A model generated the notes under the pieces. The model was not told the DNA's origin. It saw only the letters and a program-made list of their open reading frames with translations, and ran no database searches. Shown piece by piece: positions 12,977 through 23,220 of a stretch of DNA of 64,000 nt. The position numbers and the translations under genes were made by a program. Origin of the DNA: Rhipicephalus microplus (taxonomy: Eukaryota > Arthropoda > Arachnida > Ixodida > Ixodidae). Position 1 is the stretch's first letter, and every line of letters begins with the position of its first letter. The stretch lies in the NCBI RefSeq assembly GCF_043290135.1, contig NC_134710.1, forward strand, positions 205,002,692 to 205,066,691, read 5' to 3'.

Positions 12977-14176
12977 TTAACGGCACCAAGGTGGCCAAAC
13001 AATACTCCAAACGGCCGACCCCATCCGCAGCCCCCACAAATATTTCTCAATCTTCAGCGTTCATACTTCTGCGATCGTCAATGAAAAAGCAATTATTGCG
13101 CATGTGTGAGGCACCATAACAACACGTCAATATTCTGTATGTGTGTCTCTTACTCGAAAAGGCATACATAATTAATTTTAAGGATCGTAGCATTTATCAC
13201 GTTGTGCTGATCATGCAACACTTGCACGAAACGGCAAGTGTTTCCAACGCTTTGCTAAGACTACATGGTGGTGGCACTTACGCGTCGCCTTGCGTTCTAC
13301 ACCTTATCACCTCCAAGACGGGCGCGTAGGGCGCGTGCGCTTCGTTTTCCAAGATGACTGCCAGATAGCTCTCATGTCTCACGTGTGACGCGACTTCATG
13401 CGCTCATTCGCCCAAGCTGCACGTTCGAGGCACTCTAACCCAGCGCCTCCAGAATATCATTCACCGATTTTCTTGTGCAGAACATCAAATAAACGTTTTC
13501 TTCACTCTCTCCAGACGCAAGATTATTTTCATTCGATGACATTTGCAGTGTAGCATGCAGTTGCGCGACCAATTTTTTAATAAAAAGTTGTTGCACTTCC
13601 AGAAATATTCAATTCCCGTCGTTACTGCAAGAGTTCCAAGGTATGTCACTGTGCGAAGCATGTATTCTCGTCATGTTCTCTTTTTTTTTTTAGCCATTTT
13701 CTAGCACGTTGTCATTTAGACTCGACAAAAAAAAGGGGAGGGGCAAGCCTGCGATAAAACTGGGCTCCCCCCTCTCCCGAAAAAAAAAAAAAACAGGGCA
13801 TACATTATATAAGGTGCAGTCGAGCTAGCGGCTCCTAGCGGCTGATTGAAGAGTATAGGCTCAGGTTCGTATGAAATTGTTGGGGTGGAGCTTGCATCTA
13901 TACCGTAATTTTTGCGTGAAGCCCTCTCTGCGCAGTCCCCACATCACCAATTGCAAAGCACGTGAAATAAACTTTTAAACCAAACGCATATTGCATGAAT
14001 GAAGCTGCTTTCTTTGCATTACATTAAAGCACAGCCGTCAAGGCAAAGGGCATACCGAAATCTTTCTGATGATACAGTGAAGATTTGCTCTTACTTCAAA
14101 TTATAATATATATCAAACCTTTTTTGTCATAGTTTTTTCTGTATCTTCTTCTAGTTAATTTTATATATCATGGCGT
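12977..14176. other. unassigned DNA
   Basis: No gene is recognised. Homopolymer runs of T (about 13681-13692) and A (about 13781-13794) are present. AAATAAAC at 13488 and 13966 resembles a polyadenylation or retroelement 3' signal, but nothing supports a transcript. Confidence 0.4.
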
Positions 14177-14189
14177 ATATTATTATTAA

Positions 14190-14218
<29 letters not shown>
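14177..14218. repeat. (ATT)n microsatellite
   Basis: TATTATTAATATT followed by about ten perfect ATT units. Confidence 0.95.
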
Positions 14219-14220
<2 letters not shown>

Positions 14221-16334
14221 AGTAGTAATAGTAGTAGAGATCACGCTCCCGTTACCGTCTGTCAGTAGCCATTGCCGTATGAAAATCAAGTCCTGCGCGT
14301 CAGCGCCGATGTACAATGGCAGGTTTAGGTTCTTTGAAAATGTGGAACAACCGGATTAACGCAATGGGTTGGAAAATATTTCTGGTGCATGCGTATTATA
14401 TTTTTGCAACTTACCCATTCTCCATCTTTTTCGTTTGTAAGTTCTTGAGGCCGCGGCCGGCCGAATTCACCCCTATGTCCTCATTGAGGACACTATCCCT
14501 TGTTCTTGCGAAAAAAATTTAGAGTGTGAGAGCCTTTTTAATATCTTTTCAAATACTGACCTTGTAGTTTTTATGAAACAAGCGAGTTCTAATGTCCGCA
14601 TTTAGAAACCCGCCCCTTCCTTCAACGATTACGTTTTTTTTTCTACTTTTGAGCTTTCACATTTTTTTTATGCTCAGCTTCTCTGCTTTTGCCACCAATA
14701 CTTCCACAGCCTTGTGTTCTTTTGTGGTCCGAACATCTGCCGCGGCATCATGCGAAGTTTGATTGCAGCCTCGCTCAAGTTCCTTCATTACAGCGCTTCT
14801 CTCACGCTCGCGGCGTCTGCGGAAATTGGATTTTTGGCGGTGCAGGTCGTGTTACCCGCACGACAAAACCGCGGGGAGGCGCTTTTGTGGAAACCGGGTG
14901 GACTCGTTTGTCAGCGGAGCTCCTGTCTCTTCGCGTGGCTTCTTCCACGGAAATGTTTACACGGCGCGATGCAGGAGACTTGCCTTCATCGCGCAACGAC
15001 ATCGCCAATACAAATAGTCTTGACGACAGGAGCCGTAACCTGAATGTGGTTCGGCAACCCTTACGTGCTTCAGTGTGCTAGACATGCTTTTACGCCTAAC
15101 CTTTGTCTTCTCTGCCTGTGTGTTGTTAAACATGGTGACAACGATATCCACGAATCACGCCAATTCTTCGTTCGGCGTGCCTACCAGCAATTACACAGTA
15201 GCGGAAGAGTGCTATCGCCATTCTTTGGCGATCACGAGTCTCTCTTGTTACTTTCTGTTGCAGCGTTACCTTTTTTTTTCTTTCATATATACCATAGGGG
15301 TGCAACTTGGGCGGCGTTTTTTGTCTCGGTGCCGTCGCTTTTGCTTGTCCGACGCTCCTGCTCTTGTATATAGCACGCGCACGCAGGGGACATGATAAGT
15401 AAGGCCTCGCATAAACGAAGGCTCATCTTTTCATCGTATTGCCTCTAAGGTATGATGTTCAGTGATTTGATGCCGGGCGTGGCCTGGACTGCGAGCGACC
15501 ACGGACACTCACGATGCAATACAGCAGCGTTCGCGCCTGTCCAATATATCCAGCCAGTCACTCAGTCGAGCGCCGTTATACTGCAGCGTGCCACCTGTGG
15601 TTGTCTTCAGCGCGATGCAGTGCACTGCAAATCTGTAATACCAAGCTTGGGCTCTGTTCATTTTGTCGTCGTTTTTTATCGTTGGCTGCATTTTGTTTTT
15701 TCCTCCTCGCCCACCTACTGTGCTCGCTTATTTCAACCTTTGCAACTTGGTCACCGAGTAATTAAAGTGAGTCAGCGTGCGCGAATCAGCACGTGGCTCT
15801 GCTGCGCACCGACAAGCAGGGCGCTGCTGCCACGCCCAGGGCACCCAAGCGCCGGCGACTCCCGTTGGCATACGTGATGGCGGAATGGTTCACGCTTCGC
15901 CACGACGTGCCCAAGAGTCCTTCCCGTGGTAACTCAGAACGTGACTCTGGACGGCGTGCCTGAGTTCACGAGCATGGCGAACATCTACTGAGAGACCCGG
16001 TACTTTCATCGGCGTGTCCTCCTCATTCAAGGGGCGCGAGACAAGGAAATGAAGATGAAGTCGCCTAATGGCGCTGGCTGGTCGGGCGTATACCGTGCCC
16101 CGCCAAGTAACAAAAGGGTGCGAAGTCGACCAAAAAGGACACGTGGGCGAAGAAGAGCCGGCATAAAAAATAATAACTATATTGATTGCGAGGAGTGCAA
16201 CGCACTTCTTTTCGCGGTCGCAATCTCTGGCTTAATGAAGGGCACGAAGGTGACCTCGTAACCGCAGTAATGGCGGTAGCACCAAGAGCATTCAGTCATT
16301 AGAAGTAACAGTAGAAGTATAAAAAGTTCTCTAC

Positions 16335-16335
<1 letters not shown>
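14219..16335. other. unassigned, GC-richer block with one signal-peptide-like frame
   Basis: From about 14690 to 16270 the sequence is richer in G and C than the surroundings and holds several overlapping frames of 80-141 codons. One at 15075-15395 (106 codons, plus) begins with a hydrophobic stretch (MLLRLTFVFSACVLLNM) that could pass for a signal peptide. It has no cysteine framework or domain I recognise, and no exon structure could be argued. I do not call a gene. Confidence 0.3.

Positions 16336-16415
<80 letters not shown>
16336..16415. repeat. (TA)n microsatellite
   Basis: About 80 bases of TA directly beside the 5' end of a SINE-B copy. Confidence 0.97.
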
Positions 16416-16418
<3 letters not shown>

Positions 16419-16749
16419 GGTCAGCTGCCCGCTCGTAATAAGTTCACGTGTTACGTGGCTCCATACAAGCTTATATTAAAAGTGTACCAAACTCGCCGCC
16501 AAGGCTACAGGTGGCGCTGGCTGACACTCCCACATTTGAATTCGCAGATAAAACCAGTAAAGTGACTGCGGGAACAGCCGCTTGATAGCTCAGAGGTAGA
16601 GCATCGAACGCGTATTTTAAATTTGGAGGTCGTAGGTTCGATTCCTGCTCACAGCAAGTGTTTTGTTCACCCACTTTTCTTTCTTCCTATTTACTTTACA
16701 TTGGTTCTATTAACTTCCCCTATACATTCCTTGGCATTGTCTGTTAGAT

Positions 16750-16750
<1 letters not shown>
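16416..16750 (+). mobile_element. SINE-B copy with 5' extension and tRNA-like centre
   Basis: From the left: a GGTCAGCTGCCCGCTCGTAA stretch, AGTTCACG, AGGTGGCGCTGGCTGACACT, then a tRNA-like module at about 16580-16658. In the module, the A-box region is TGATAGCTCAGAGGTAGAGC and the B-box is GTAGGTTCGATTCC. The module looks lysine-tRNA-like in its D-arm but has CGCGT where the anticodon loop should be. The SINE-B body follows (CACCCACTTTTCTTTC, AACTTCCCCTATACATTC). The copy stops early at TGTTAGATC and runs into (AC)n(TA)n. Confidence 0.8.

Positions 16751-16760
<10 letters not shown>

Positions 16761-16830
<70 letters not shown>
16761..16830. repeat. (TA)n target tract of Gypsy-1, left part
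   Basis: TA run directly left of the Gypsy-1 LTR. The run resumes at 21543 after the element, so Gypsy-1 landed inside a (TA)n tract. Confidence 0.95.
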
Positions 16831-16834
<4 letters not shown>

Positions 16835-16992
16835 ATGGCGTTTATTAGCAGGCACACAGCGAGTATAGACAATGGCGACAGTAACGGCCAAGCACGGACT
16901 CCAAGCGCGAGCGGCGTCCTTTTTCGGGTAGACCCACTAGAGAACACTTGAGAGTTTTACCCACTTCAGTGTTCGGCGGCTTCTCTACAATC
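16831..16992 (-). repeat. Gypsy-1 3' LTR
   Basis: 162 bp, starting TGTTATGGCG on plus and ending CTCTACAATC, apparently identical to 21381-21542. On the minus strand, CGACCCCGGGGT directly precedes this LTR in place of a typical polypurine tract. If one more base is included here the LTR has TG...CA ends, but the other copy lacks that base. Confidence 0.95.
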
Positions 16993-17025
16993 ACCCCGGG
17001 GTCGAAAAGGGAGCCGCCTGGCGAC

Positions 17026-20000
17026 CTAGCAGCTTGTCACTACGATTGGGTCATAGTAAGCCTTCAGGCGCTCCACGTTGACTATGTCGCGCCCGCGGCG
17101 GCGCATGTCCGAAGATTGTTCAATTGGCTCGATAAGATAGTTGACCGGAGATGTGCGCTCGATCACACGGAAGGGACCTTCATATTTCGGAAGTAGTTTG
17201 GAAGAAAGGCCAGCTACAGAGGTCGGGATTGAGAGCCATACAAGGGAACCAGGAAGGAACGTAGGTTCAGAAGCGGCGGAGCCATCTCGAATACTCTTCT
17301 GCCGCTCTTGCTCATGCGTCGTAAATGTCTTGGCCAGCTCGCGACACTCTTCAGCAAGCCTGGCTGTCTCGGAAATAGGTGCACACTCAGATGGATCCGG
17401 CGTGTACGGGAGTATAGTGTCGATGGTGTGTGACGGGTGCCTTCCGTACAGCAAGAAGAAAGGTGAAAAACCGGTCGTGCTCTGAGGGGCGGTGTTGTAG
17501 GCATAGGTGACGAAGGGCAGTATAGTATCCCAATTCGTATGGTTGGCGGCGACGTACATCGAAAGCATGTCGCCGAGGGTGCGGTTAAAGCGTTCGGTCA
17601 GGCCATTCGTCTGCGGGTGGTAAGCAGTTGTTTTGCGGTGGACAGAATGGCACTCCATGAGAATGGCTTCGACGACTTCTGACAAGAAGACACGGCCTCG
17701 ATCGCTGAGAAGCTCCTGAGGTGGACCATGGCGCAGTATAAATCGTTGCAGTAGGAAGGACGCAACATCACGCGCTGTAGCCGCAGGGATAGCGGCGGTT
17801 TCGGCGTATCGCGTTAAATGATCTACGGCGACGATGGCCCAGCGGTTACCAGCCGACGTCAGAGGAAGCGGCCCATACAAATCGATACCTATGCGCCCAA
17901 ACGGACGCTCAGGGCAAGGTAACGGTTGAAGACTGGCTGGCGACATGTGTGCTGACGGTTTGCGGCGTTGGCAAGCGAGGCAGGAGCGAACGAACTGCTG
18001 CACGTAGCGGTACATCCCGCGCCAGAAGTAGCGTTGTCGAATGCGACGGTAGGTTTTGAATACCCCAGAGTGCGCGCATTGCGGATCAGAGTGGAAGGAT
18101 TCACAGATCTCTGACCGCAGACTGCGGGGTATCACGAGTAACCACTGCCGACCATCGGCGTCGTAATTGCGTCGGTGTAGAAGGCCGTCACGGATGGCGA
18201 AATGGCGAGCTTGACGACGCAAGGCACGCGTGGATGGCGTTGCGGAAGGATCAGCGAGCAAGTCGATGAGCGGGCCGATCGAATTATCCTTTCGCTGTTC
18301 GGTAGCGATGATGTCAACATCAATGGCAGAAACTGCAGTCGAGGATACTGAGCAGAGCACATCACCTTCAGGCAGAGGGGAGCGCGAGAGGGCGTCGGCG
18401 TCAGCATGCTGGCGTCCGTTGCGGTAAAGCACGCGGATGTCGTAGTCTTGTAAGCGAAGAGCCCAACGGGCGAGACGGCCTGAGGGATCCTTCAATGATG
18501 AAAGCCAGCATAGTGCATGATGGTCGGTGACGACATCGAATGGGCGACCATACAAATAAGGTCGAAACTTTGTAAGGGCCCAGACGATCGCCAGGCACTC
18601 TTTCTCCGTGACGGTGTAGTTTGTCTCGGCTCTCGTGAGCGTACGGCTTGCATATGCTACGACATATTCAGGGAATCCGGGTTTGCGCTGCGCCAGGACA
18701 GCGCCGAGGCCTACACCACTGGCGTCTGTGTGCACCTCCGTCGGGGCCGTAGGGTCGTAGTGGCGTAGAATGGGAGGAGACGTCAGCAAATGGCGGAGCT
18801 TCGCGAACGCGTCGTCGCACTCAGACGACCACGAATTGAGGGGCCCGTTACTTCCAAGGAGCTTCGTCAGCGGTGATATAATCGTAGCAAAGTTTCGTAT
18901 GAAGCGTCGGAAGTATGAGCACAGGCCAACGAAACTACGCAGTTCTTTGACGGACGCAGGTTTGGGGAATTCAGCCACGGCCCGAAGCTTGGCTGGGTCA
19001 GGAAGAATGCCATCCTTAGACGCGACGTACCCTAGGATGGTCAGTTGCCGTGCTGCAAAGCGGCACTTCTGCAGATTTAGTTGCAAGCCGGCATTGCTCA
19101 CACGTGCGAAAACTTCTTTCAGACGTTGGAGATGCGTGGAGAAATCTGGGGCGAACACAACAACGTCATCGAGGTAACACAAGCACGTGTGCCATTTCAA
19201 GTTGCGCAGCACGGTGTCCATCATGCGCTCAAAGGTCGCAGGAGCATTACATAGACCAAACGGCATGACGTTGAATTCGTACAAGCCGTCGGGTGTGATG
19301 AACGCAGTCTTCGGTCGAGCGTCATCAGCCATGGGTACTTGCCAGTACCCCGAGCGCAGATCGAGAGAAGAAAAAAATTCGGCTCCGTGAAGGCTGTCAA
19401 TTGCGTCATCGATGCGCGGCAGTGGGTAAACATCCTTGCGCGTGATCTTATTGAGCCGTCTGTAGTCCACACAGAACCGCACAGAACCATCTTTCTTCGC
19501 GACAAGAACAACAGGAGACGCCCAGGGACTGTCCGAGGGCCGAATAACGTCGCGTCTGAGCATATCATCAACCTGCTCGTTAATTTCCCGACGTTCAGCA
19601 GGCGACACGCGGTAGGGACGTTGCCGTAATGGTGGATGGGCACCAGTGTCGATACGATGTGTAACAGCGGACGCGCGACCGAGAGAACTTCGCCCGACAT
19701 CGAAAGAAGAATGATATTCTCGCAGCAGGTCCAGAAGCTGGGAACGCTGTACCGACGTAAGATTGTCATCAATGTAGGGGCCGAATACATCAGGAGATGA
19801 TGAATCATAAGTGGAAACAGCGCTGACAGTACACGAACTGGGACAACGCGAGTCATCAGGTACGTCCAGGACTTGTGCGTTATCCACTGGTTCCACTCTG
19901 CCGAGACATTCCCCTCGAACCAAGGTAACAGTGTACGGGGATGGGTTGGTCACAAAAATAGCGGCGTTGCTCTGGGTGATTTGCACGGTCGCGAAAGGTA

Positions 20001-20544
20001 CTAGCAACCCTTTCCGTCGGCAAGCACGGTCGGATGGCGAAACGAGCGCAATTGTGTCGGAGAGTCCAGCGCAGTAGACAGATACACCCATCGCTGAGCT
20101 TGGAGGCACTAAGGTGTCGTCTTTCACGAGAATCTTAATCAATTTTGAGGGACTGTCTTCCGGCGTCAAATGCGAGAAGGGTGAGAGTTCAATTTCGGCA
20201 TTGGCACAATGGATGACGGCGTCGTTGCGGGAAAGAAAATCCCACCCCAGGATGACGTCATGAGAGCATGCAGGAATGATGATGAATTGGCCGACATACA
20301 GAACGTCCTGAACGACAACGCGAGCTGTGCACTCTGCTGAAGGATGGATACGATGTGAACCGGCAGTACGAAGGGACAACCCAGAAATCGGCGTCGTCAC
20401 TTTTCGAAGCAAGCGGCAAAAGTTTTCGTCCATAACGGATACTGCAGCTCCAGTGTCAATAAGAGCAGACGCATGAACACCGTCCACAAGCACGTCGATG
20501 ACATTAGATGGGCGGCTCTGAGGGCTTTCACATCGCAATAGCAT
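17026..20544 (-). CDS. pol: Gypsy-1 pol polyprotein (protease-RT-RNase H-integrase)
   Basis: An uninterrupted frame of 1172 residues encoding the enzymes that copy and integrate the element. Visible in order: retropepsin motif DTG at residues 30-32 ([12 protein letters not shown]); RT from about 330 to 500 with [12 protein letters not shown] and the catalytic YLDD at 457-460; RNase H with HTDASGVG (Asp607) and the downstream TEKECLAI; integrase zinc module His818, His825, Cys855, Cys858; integrase catalytic Asp888, Asp948 and Glu984; and a GPF-type C-terminal module ([10 protein letters not shown]). All key residues are present. The ATG at 20544 is 29 nt beyond the gag stop, but the pol frame stays open upstream to 20586, overlapping the end of gag, so translation by -1 frameshifting is likely. 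The frame ends 33 bp before the LTR. Whether it is expressed is unknown. Confidence 0.95.
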   Translation of the reverse strand: MLLRCESPQSRPSNVIDVLVDGVHASALIDTGAAVSVMDENFCRLLRKVTTPISGLSLRTAGSHRIHPSAECTARVVVQDVLYVGQFIIIPACSHDVILGWDFLSRNDAVIHCANAEIELSPFSHLTPEDSPSKLIKILVKDDTLVPPSSAMGVSVYCAGLSDTIALVSPSDRACRRKGLLVPFATVQITQSNAAIFVTNPSPYTVTLVRGECLGRVEPVDNAQVLDVPDDSRCPSSCTVSAVSTYDSSSPDVFGPYIDDNLTSVQRSQLLDLLREYHSSFDVGRSSLGRASAVTHRIDTGAHPPLRQRPYRVSPAERREINEQVDDMLRRDVIRPSDSPWASPVVLVAKKDGSVRFCVDYRRLNKITRKDVYPLPRIDDAIDSLHGAEFFSSLDLRSGYWQVPMADDARPKTAFITPDGLYEFNVMPFGLCNAPATFERMMDTVLRNLKWHTCLCYLDDVVVFAPDFSTHLQRLKEVFARVSNAGLQLNLQKCRFAARQLTILGYVASKDGILPDPAKLRAVAEFPKPASVKELRSFVGLCSYFRRFIRNFATIISPLTKLLGSNGPLNSWSSECDDAFAKLRHLLTSPPILRHYDPTAPTEVHTDASGVGLGAVLAQRKPGFPEYVVAYASRTLTRAETNYTVTEKECLAIVWALTKFRPYLYGRPFDVVTDHHALCWLSSLKDPSGRLARWALRLQDYDIRVLYRNGRQHADADALSRSPLPEGDVLCSVSSTAVSAIDVDIIATEQRKDNSIGPLIDLLADPSATPSTRALRRQARHFAIRDGLLHRRNYDADGRQWLLVIPRSLRSEICESFHSDPQCAHSGVFKTYRRIRQRYFWRGMYRYVQQFVRSCLACQRRKPSAHMSPASLQPLPCPERPFGRIGIDLYGPLPLTSAGNRWAIVAVDHLTRYAETAAIPAATARDVASFLLQRFILRHGPPQELLSDRGRVFLSEVVEAILMECHSVHRKTTAYHPQTNGLTERFNRTLGDMLSMYVAANHTNWDTILPFVTYAYNTAPQSTTGFSPFFLLYGRHPSHTIDTILPYTPDPSECAPISETARLAEECRELAKTFTTHEQERQKSIRDGSAASEPTFLPGSLVWLSIPTSVAGLSSKLLPKYEGPFRVIERTSPVNYLIEPIEQSSDMRRRGRDIVNVERLKAYYDPIVVTSC

Positions 20545-20573
20545 CGCAGTCCTTGCCTCGGGGACTGCGACGA

Positions 20574-20586
20574 CTAGTTTTCCCGC
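20574..20586 (-). promoter_or_regulatory. gag/pol overlap, candidate -1 frameshift region
   Basis: The pol frame is open from 20586 and gag ends at 20574, leaving a 12-nt overlap that reads GCGGGAAAACTAG on the minus strand. The frame change needed is -1. The GGGAAAAC run is slippery-looking, but in the gag register it reads G GAA AAC, not a standard X XXY YYZ site. Confidence 0.45.
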
Positions 20587-21320
20587 TCATGAGTAGCTGA
20601 ACTTGGCCTCATGGGGGACAGGGAACGACGTCGTGGAGACGGCGACCTTCGAGGAGATGGACCTGGGCGAGACGGCGGTGGCATAGACGGTGGTTCGTCG
20701 TGATAGGGGCGGCTGAGGTGGCCAGCACTAGGCGAAGAAATTCGAGCCGGCTGTACACGATGGCAATAACGGGCTACGTGACCAGCGTAACCACAGGCAA
20801 AGCAGATGGGCCGGTTGTCGGGTGTGCGCCATCGGTTCGCTGGGGTAGGTCTTGTCCATGACGCAAGAGCCGATGGACGGAACGGTGGCTGGAAAGGCTG
20901 CAGGGGGTGCTGGAGCTGAGTCTGAGAGGTCACGTCAACATACGTAGCCGGCGTAGCCGCTGCAAAGGATGGAGGTCGTGCGGCAGCTTCGGCGTAAGTC
21001 AGTGGGGCGGGCGGTTGAACTACTGGAGGCGGCCTGGCGACCACTTGGGCGTAACTTGGGGGCGCAGGGGCCGGAAGCTGCTGTGGTTGGTACGCAGGCA
21101 TGACCTCCGCTATTTCCTGCTCAATTGCTCGGCGTATGGGTGGAAGAATAGCAGTGGCCGATTGTTGAGCAGCCGGTGGGTGGGCGAAGTGCAGGATAGA
21201 GAACTGCCGCGCGATTTCCTCACGTATGAAGGACTTGAGGTCTGCCAGCAGTGCCACCTGATCACAGCTTGCCTCCAAGCCTGCAAGCCCTGCATCTCGT
21301 GGTGTGGAGCGACGGGTCAT
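20574..21320 (-). CDS. gag: Gypsy-1 gag, capsid-less (nucleocapsid half)
   Basis: From the first ATG inside the internal region (21320) the product is 248 residues. The frame stays open upstream into the LTR from a GTG at 21497, but that start would lie in LTR sequence. The protein has an acidic helix ([14 protein letters not shown]), a long Pro/Ala-rich linker with repeated [17 protein letters not shown] units, a CCHC zinc knuckle ([14 protein letters not shown]) and an Arg/Ser-rich end ([13 protein letters not shown]). The related gag at 59732-61063 has the same C-terminal half preceded by about 250 residues of capsid (VEDWF...AEMWYNN). That half is absent here, so this gag probably cannot form a particle unaided. 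It ends with TAG at 20574-20576 in a different frame from pol. Confidence 0.85.
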   Translation of the reverse strand: MTRRSTPRDAGLAGLEASCDQVALLADLKSFIREEIARQFSILHFAHPPAAQQSATAILPPIRRAIEQEIAEVMPAYQPQQLPAPAPPSYAQVVARPPPVVQPPAPLTYAEAAARPPSFAAATPATYVDVTSQTQLQHPLQPFQPPFRPSALASWTRPTPANRWRTPDNRPICFACGYAGHVARYCHRVQPARISSPSAGHLSRPYHDEPPSMPPPSRPGPSPRRSPSPRRRSLSPMRPSSATHEREN

Positions 21321-21359
21321 CGAACGCTGCCGGCGGAGTATGAGTGACGTGGTGACGTG

Positions 21360-21377
21360 CACCCCGCACCTCCACCA
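21360..21377 (-). promoter_or_regulatory. Gypsy-1 primer-binding site
   Basis: Three bases inside the 5' LTR, the minus strand reads TGGTGGAGGTGCGGGG. It begins with TGG, the complement of a tRNA CCA end. The same TGGTGGAGGTGC stands at 24636-24647 beside another Gypsy LTR stub. I cannot name the primer tRNA. Confidence 0.75.
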
Positions 21378-21380
21378 ATT

Positions 21381-21542
21381 TGTTATGGCGTTTATTAGCA
21401 GGCACACAGCGAGTATAGACAATGGCGACAGTAACGGCCAAGCACGGACTCCAAGCGCGAGCGGCGTCCTTTTTCGGGTAGACCCACTAGAGAACACTTG
21501 AGAGTTTTACCCACTTCAGTGTTCGGCGGCTTCTCTACAATC
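21381..21542 (-). repeat. Gypsy-1 5' LTR
   Basis: 162-bp direct repeat of 16831-16992. No difference was found by eye. Confidence 0.95.
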
Positions 21543-21566
21543 TATATATATATATGTATATATATA

Positions 21567-21707
21567 TGTTGTAGGCCCGTGTGCTCAGATTTGGGTGCAC
21601 GTCAAAGAACCCCAGGTAGTCTAAATTTCCGTAGCCCTCCCCTACGGCGTCTCTCATAATCATATAGTGGTTCTGGGATGTTAAACCCCCCATATCAATC
21701 ATCATTA
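21567..21707 (+). mobile_element. 5'-truncated Ruka-like SINE
   Basis: Starts inside the body (GTTGTAGGCCCGTGTGCTCA), keeps the conserved middle and the CTCATAATCATATAGTGG block, and ends CATATCAATCATCATT. The tRNA-like head is missing. A TA run lies on each side. Confidence 0.9.
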
Positions 21708-21718
21708 TATATATATGT

Positions 21719-21868
21719 AGTGTGAAGAAAATCACGCGGACCCCGATAGAATAAGAAATACAGAATAAAGACTTTCGTTGGTTTGACACTGCATATGTTT
21801 GCTAACGTTTCGTCTGGTCCACCAGACGAAAATATGCAGTGCCAACCCAACCAAAGTCTTTATTCTCG
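21719..21868. repeat. palindrome with hammerhead-like relics (possible Penelope-type fragment)
   Basis: Inverted arms 21762-21818 and 21821-21866 meet around CC at 21819-21820. The left arm has about ten extra bases (GTTTGCTAAC) not found in the right arm. On the minus strand the centre reads CTGGTGGACCAGACGAAACG, then TTAGCA. The GAAAC-GTT part matches the 3' core of the hammerhead-like motif at 61472-61502, but the CUGANGA part has two A-to-G differences, so an active ribozyme is unlikely. It is flanked by TA-rich runs on both sides. Confidence 0.55.
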
Positions 21869-21943
<75 letters not shown>

Positions 21944-21951
21944 ATATATAT
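21869..21951. repeat. (TA)n microsatellite
   Basis: TA run with one TGTATG interruption. It joins the palindrome on the left to the 3' end of SINE-B on the right. Confidence 0.95.
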
Positions 21952-22400
21952 AAGGGAAAGAAGTGTATACCTAAGGGCTCGTTTTTCCGTGTTTTAACAC
22001 AATATAATGAGATCTAACAGACAGTAATGCCAAGCAATGTACAGGGGAAGTTATTAGAACCAATGAAATTTAAATTAAGAAGAAAGAAAAGTGGATGAAA
22101 AAACAACCAACCGTGGGCAGGAATCGAACCTACGACCTTCGAATAACGCGTTCGATGCTCTACCCACTGAGCTACCACAGCGGCCTTCCCTCCATCCCCT
22201 TTTTTTGGGCTTATATGTGAATTTAGAAGTAGGAGTGACAGTCAGCGCCACCTATAAGCCAAACGACGAGTGTGAAAACACTCTTATGCGCATGTTTTGG
22301 CGTCACGTAGCACGTGAACTTATTATGAGCGGGCAGTTGATTAATTGTCCCTCTTATACAACCCAAACACACCAAGTCTGCCAGTACGAGATTCTCGTTC
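21952..22400 (-). mobile_element. SINE-B, longest copy with full 5' extension
   Basis: Minus strand, 3' end at the left (AAGGGAAAGAAGTGTATACC). The tRNA-like module lies at about 22108-22185 with GTGGTAGCTCAGTGGGTAGA and GTAGGTTCGATTCCTGCC. A further stretch of about 200 bases lies 5' of the module (GGTGGCGCTGACTGTCACTC, AAGTTCACGTGCTACGTGAC, GGCAGACTTGG) and is shared with the copies at 16416 and 22599. The tRNA-like part is therefore internal to the repeat unit. Confidence 0.85.
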
Positions 22401-22410
22401 AATGAAAATA

Positions 22411-22543
22411 AGGGAAAGAAGTTTATGCCTAAGGGCTCGTTTTTCCGTGTTTTAACACAATATTAATGAGATCTAACAGACAGTAATGCCAAGGAATGCA
22501 CAGGGGAAGTTATAAGAAGCAATGTAATGTATCTATATATATC

Positions 22544-22598
<55 letters not shown>
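22411..22598 (-). mobile_element. SINE-B 3' fragment and (TA)n
   Basis: AAGGGAAAGAAGTTTATGCC to about 22531 repeats only the last 120 bases of the family and stops before the tRNA-like module. A TA run at 22532-22598 separates it from the next copy. Confidence 0.85.
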
Positions 22599-22602
<4 letters not shown>

Positions 22603-23220
22603 GAAAGAAGTGTATACCTAGTATACCTAAGAACTCGTTTTTCCGTGTTTTGACACAATATAATGAGATCTAACAGACAATGCCATGGAATGTATAGGGG
22701 AAGTTGTTAGAACCAATGTAAAGTAAATAAGAAGAAAGAAAAGTGGATGGAAAAATAACTTGCCGTGAGTACAAATCGATGCTACGACCTCCGAATAACG
22801 CGTTCGATGCTCTACCACTGAGTTATTATGGCGGCTATTCCCCCAGCCACTTTATATGGCTTATATGTGAATTTAAACATGGGAGTGTCATTCAGCGCCA
22901 CCTGCAGCCATGGCGGCGAGTGTGGTACAGTCTTTTTGTGAGCCTGTATGGTGCCCAGTAGCACGTGAACTTATTACGAGCTGGCAGCTGACCAATAGTC
23001 TTTCCGATGGAGGCGGAAATGTTGTAGGCCCGTGTGCTCAGATTTGGGTGCACGTTAAAGAACCCCAGGCGGTCTAAATTTCCGGAGCCCTCCACTACGG
23101 CGTCTCTCATAATCATATAGTGGTTTTGGGACGTTAAACCCCACATATCAATCAATCAAGCTGACCAATAGTCCCTCGTATTCAACCTAACGGCACGAAG
23201 TCTGCCAGCCCGAATCGATG
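22599..23220 (-). mobile_element. SINE-B copy split by Ruka
   Basis: Minus strand, 3' end at 22599. The tRNA-like module lies at about 22765-22840. The 5' extension runs to about 23220 (ending in CGAAGTCTGCCAGC) and is interrupted by Ruka at 23001-23158. The A-box of the module carries changes (GGTAGAGC kept, ATAACTCAG altered). Confidence 0.85.
23001..23158 (+). mobile_element. 5'-truncated Ruka inserted in SINE-B
   Basis: Begins TTTCCGATGGAGGCGG within the family body and ends ACATATCAATCAATCA. It is flanked by a perfect 15-bp target duplication AGCTGACCAATAGTC (22986-23000 and 23159-23173), so both the truncation and the insertion point are exact. Confidence 0.95.

Larger units (their letters stand above)
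16831..21542 (-). mobile_element. Gypsy-1: Ty3/Gypsy LTR retrotransposon
   Basis: A complete-looking LTR element of about 4.7 kb on the minus strand, bounded by two 162-bp direct repeats that I read as identical, which implies a recent insertion. The order 5' to 3' on the minus strand is LTR, primer-binding site, short gag, pol (protease, RT, RNase H, integrase), LTR. The domain order protease-RT-RNase H-integrase is that of Ty3/Gypsy. The flanking bases are TATAT on both sides (16826-16830 and 21543-21547), consistent with a 5-bp target duplication but not provable inside a TA run. There is no env-like third frame. The missing capsid region in gag is the main abnormality. Confidence 0.95.

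Noticed and set aside
16580..16658. Possible tRNA gene
   Set aside because: The module is internal to a dispersed repeat with several diverged copies. The anticodon loop is not a normal tRNA loop and acceptor pairing is poor.
17214..20077. Frames of 60-211 codons within the Gypsy-1 pol region
   Set aside because: Shadows of the 1172-residue pol frame.
21321..21497. Extended gag start inside the Gypsy-1 LTR
   Set aside because: The frame is open but begins with GTG within the LTR and crosses the PBS. The ATG at 21320 is the more plausible start.
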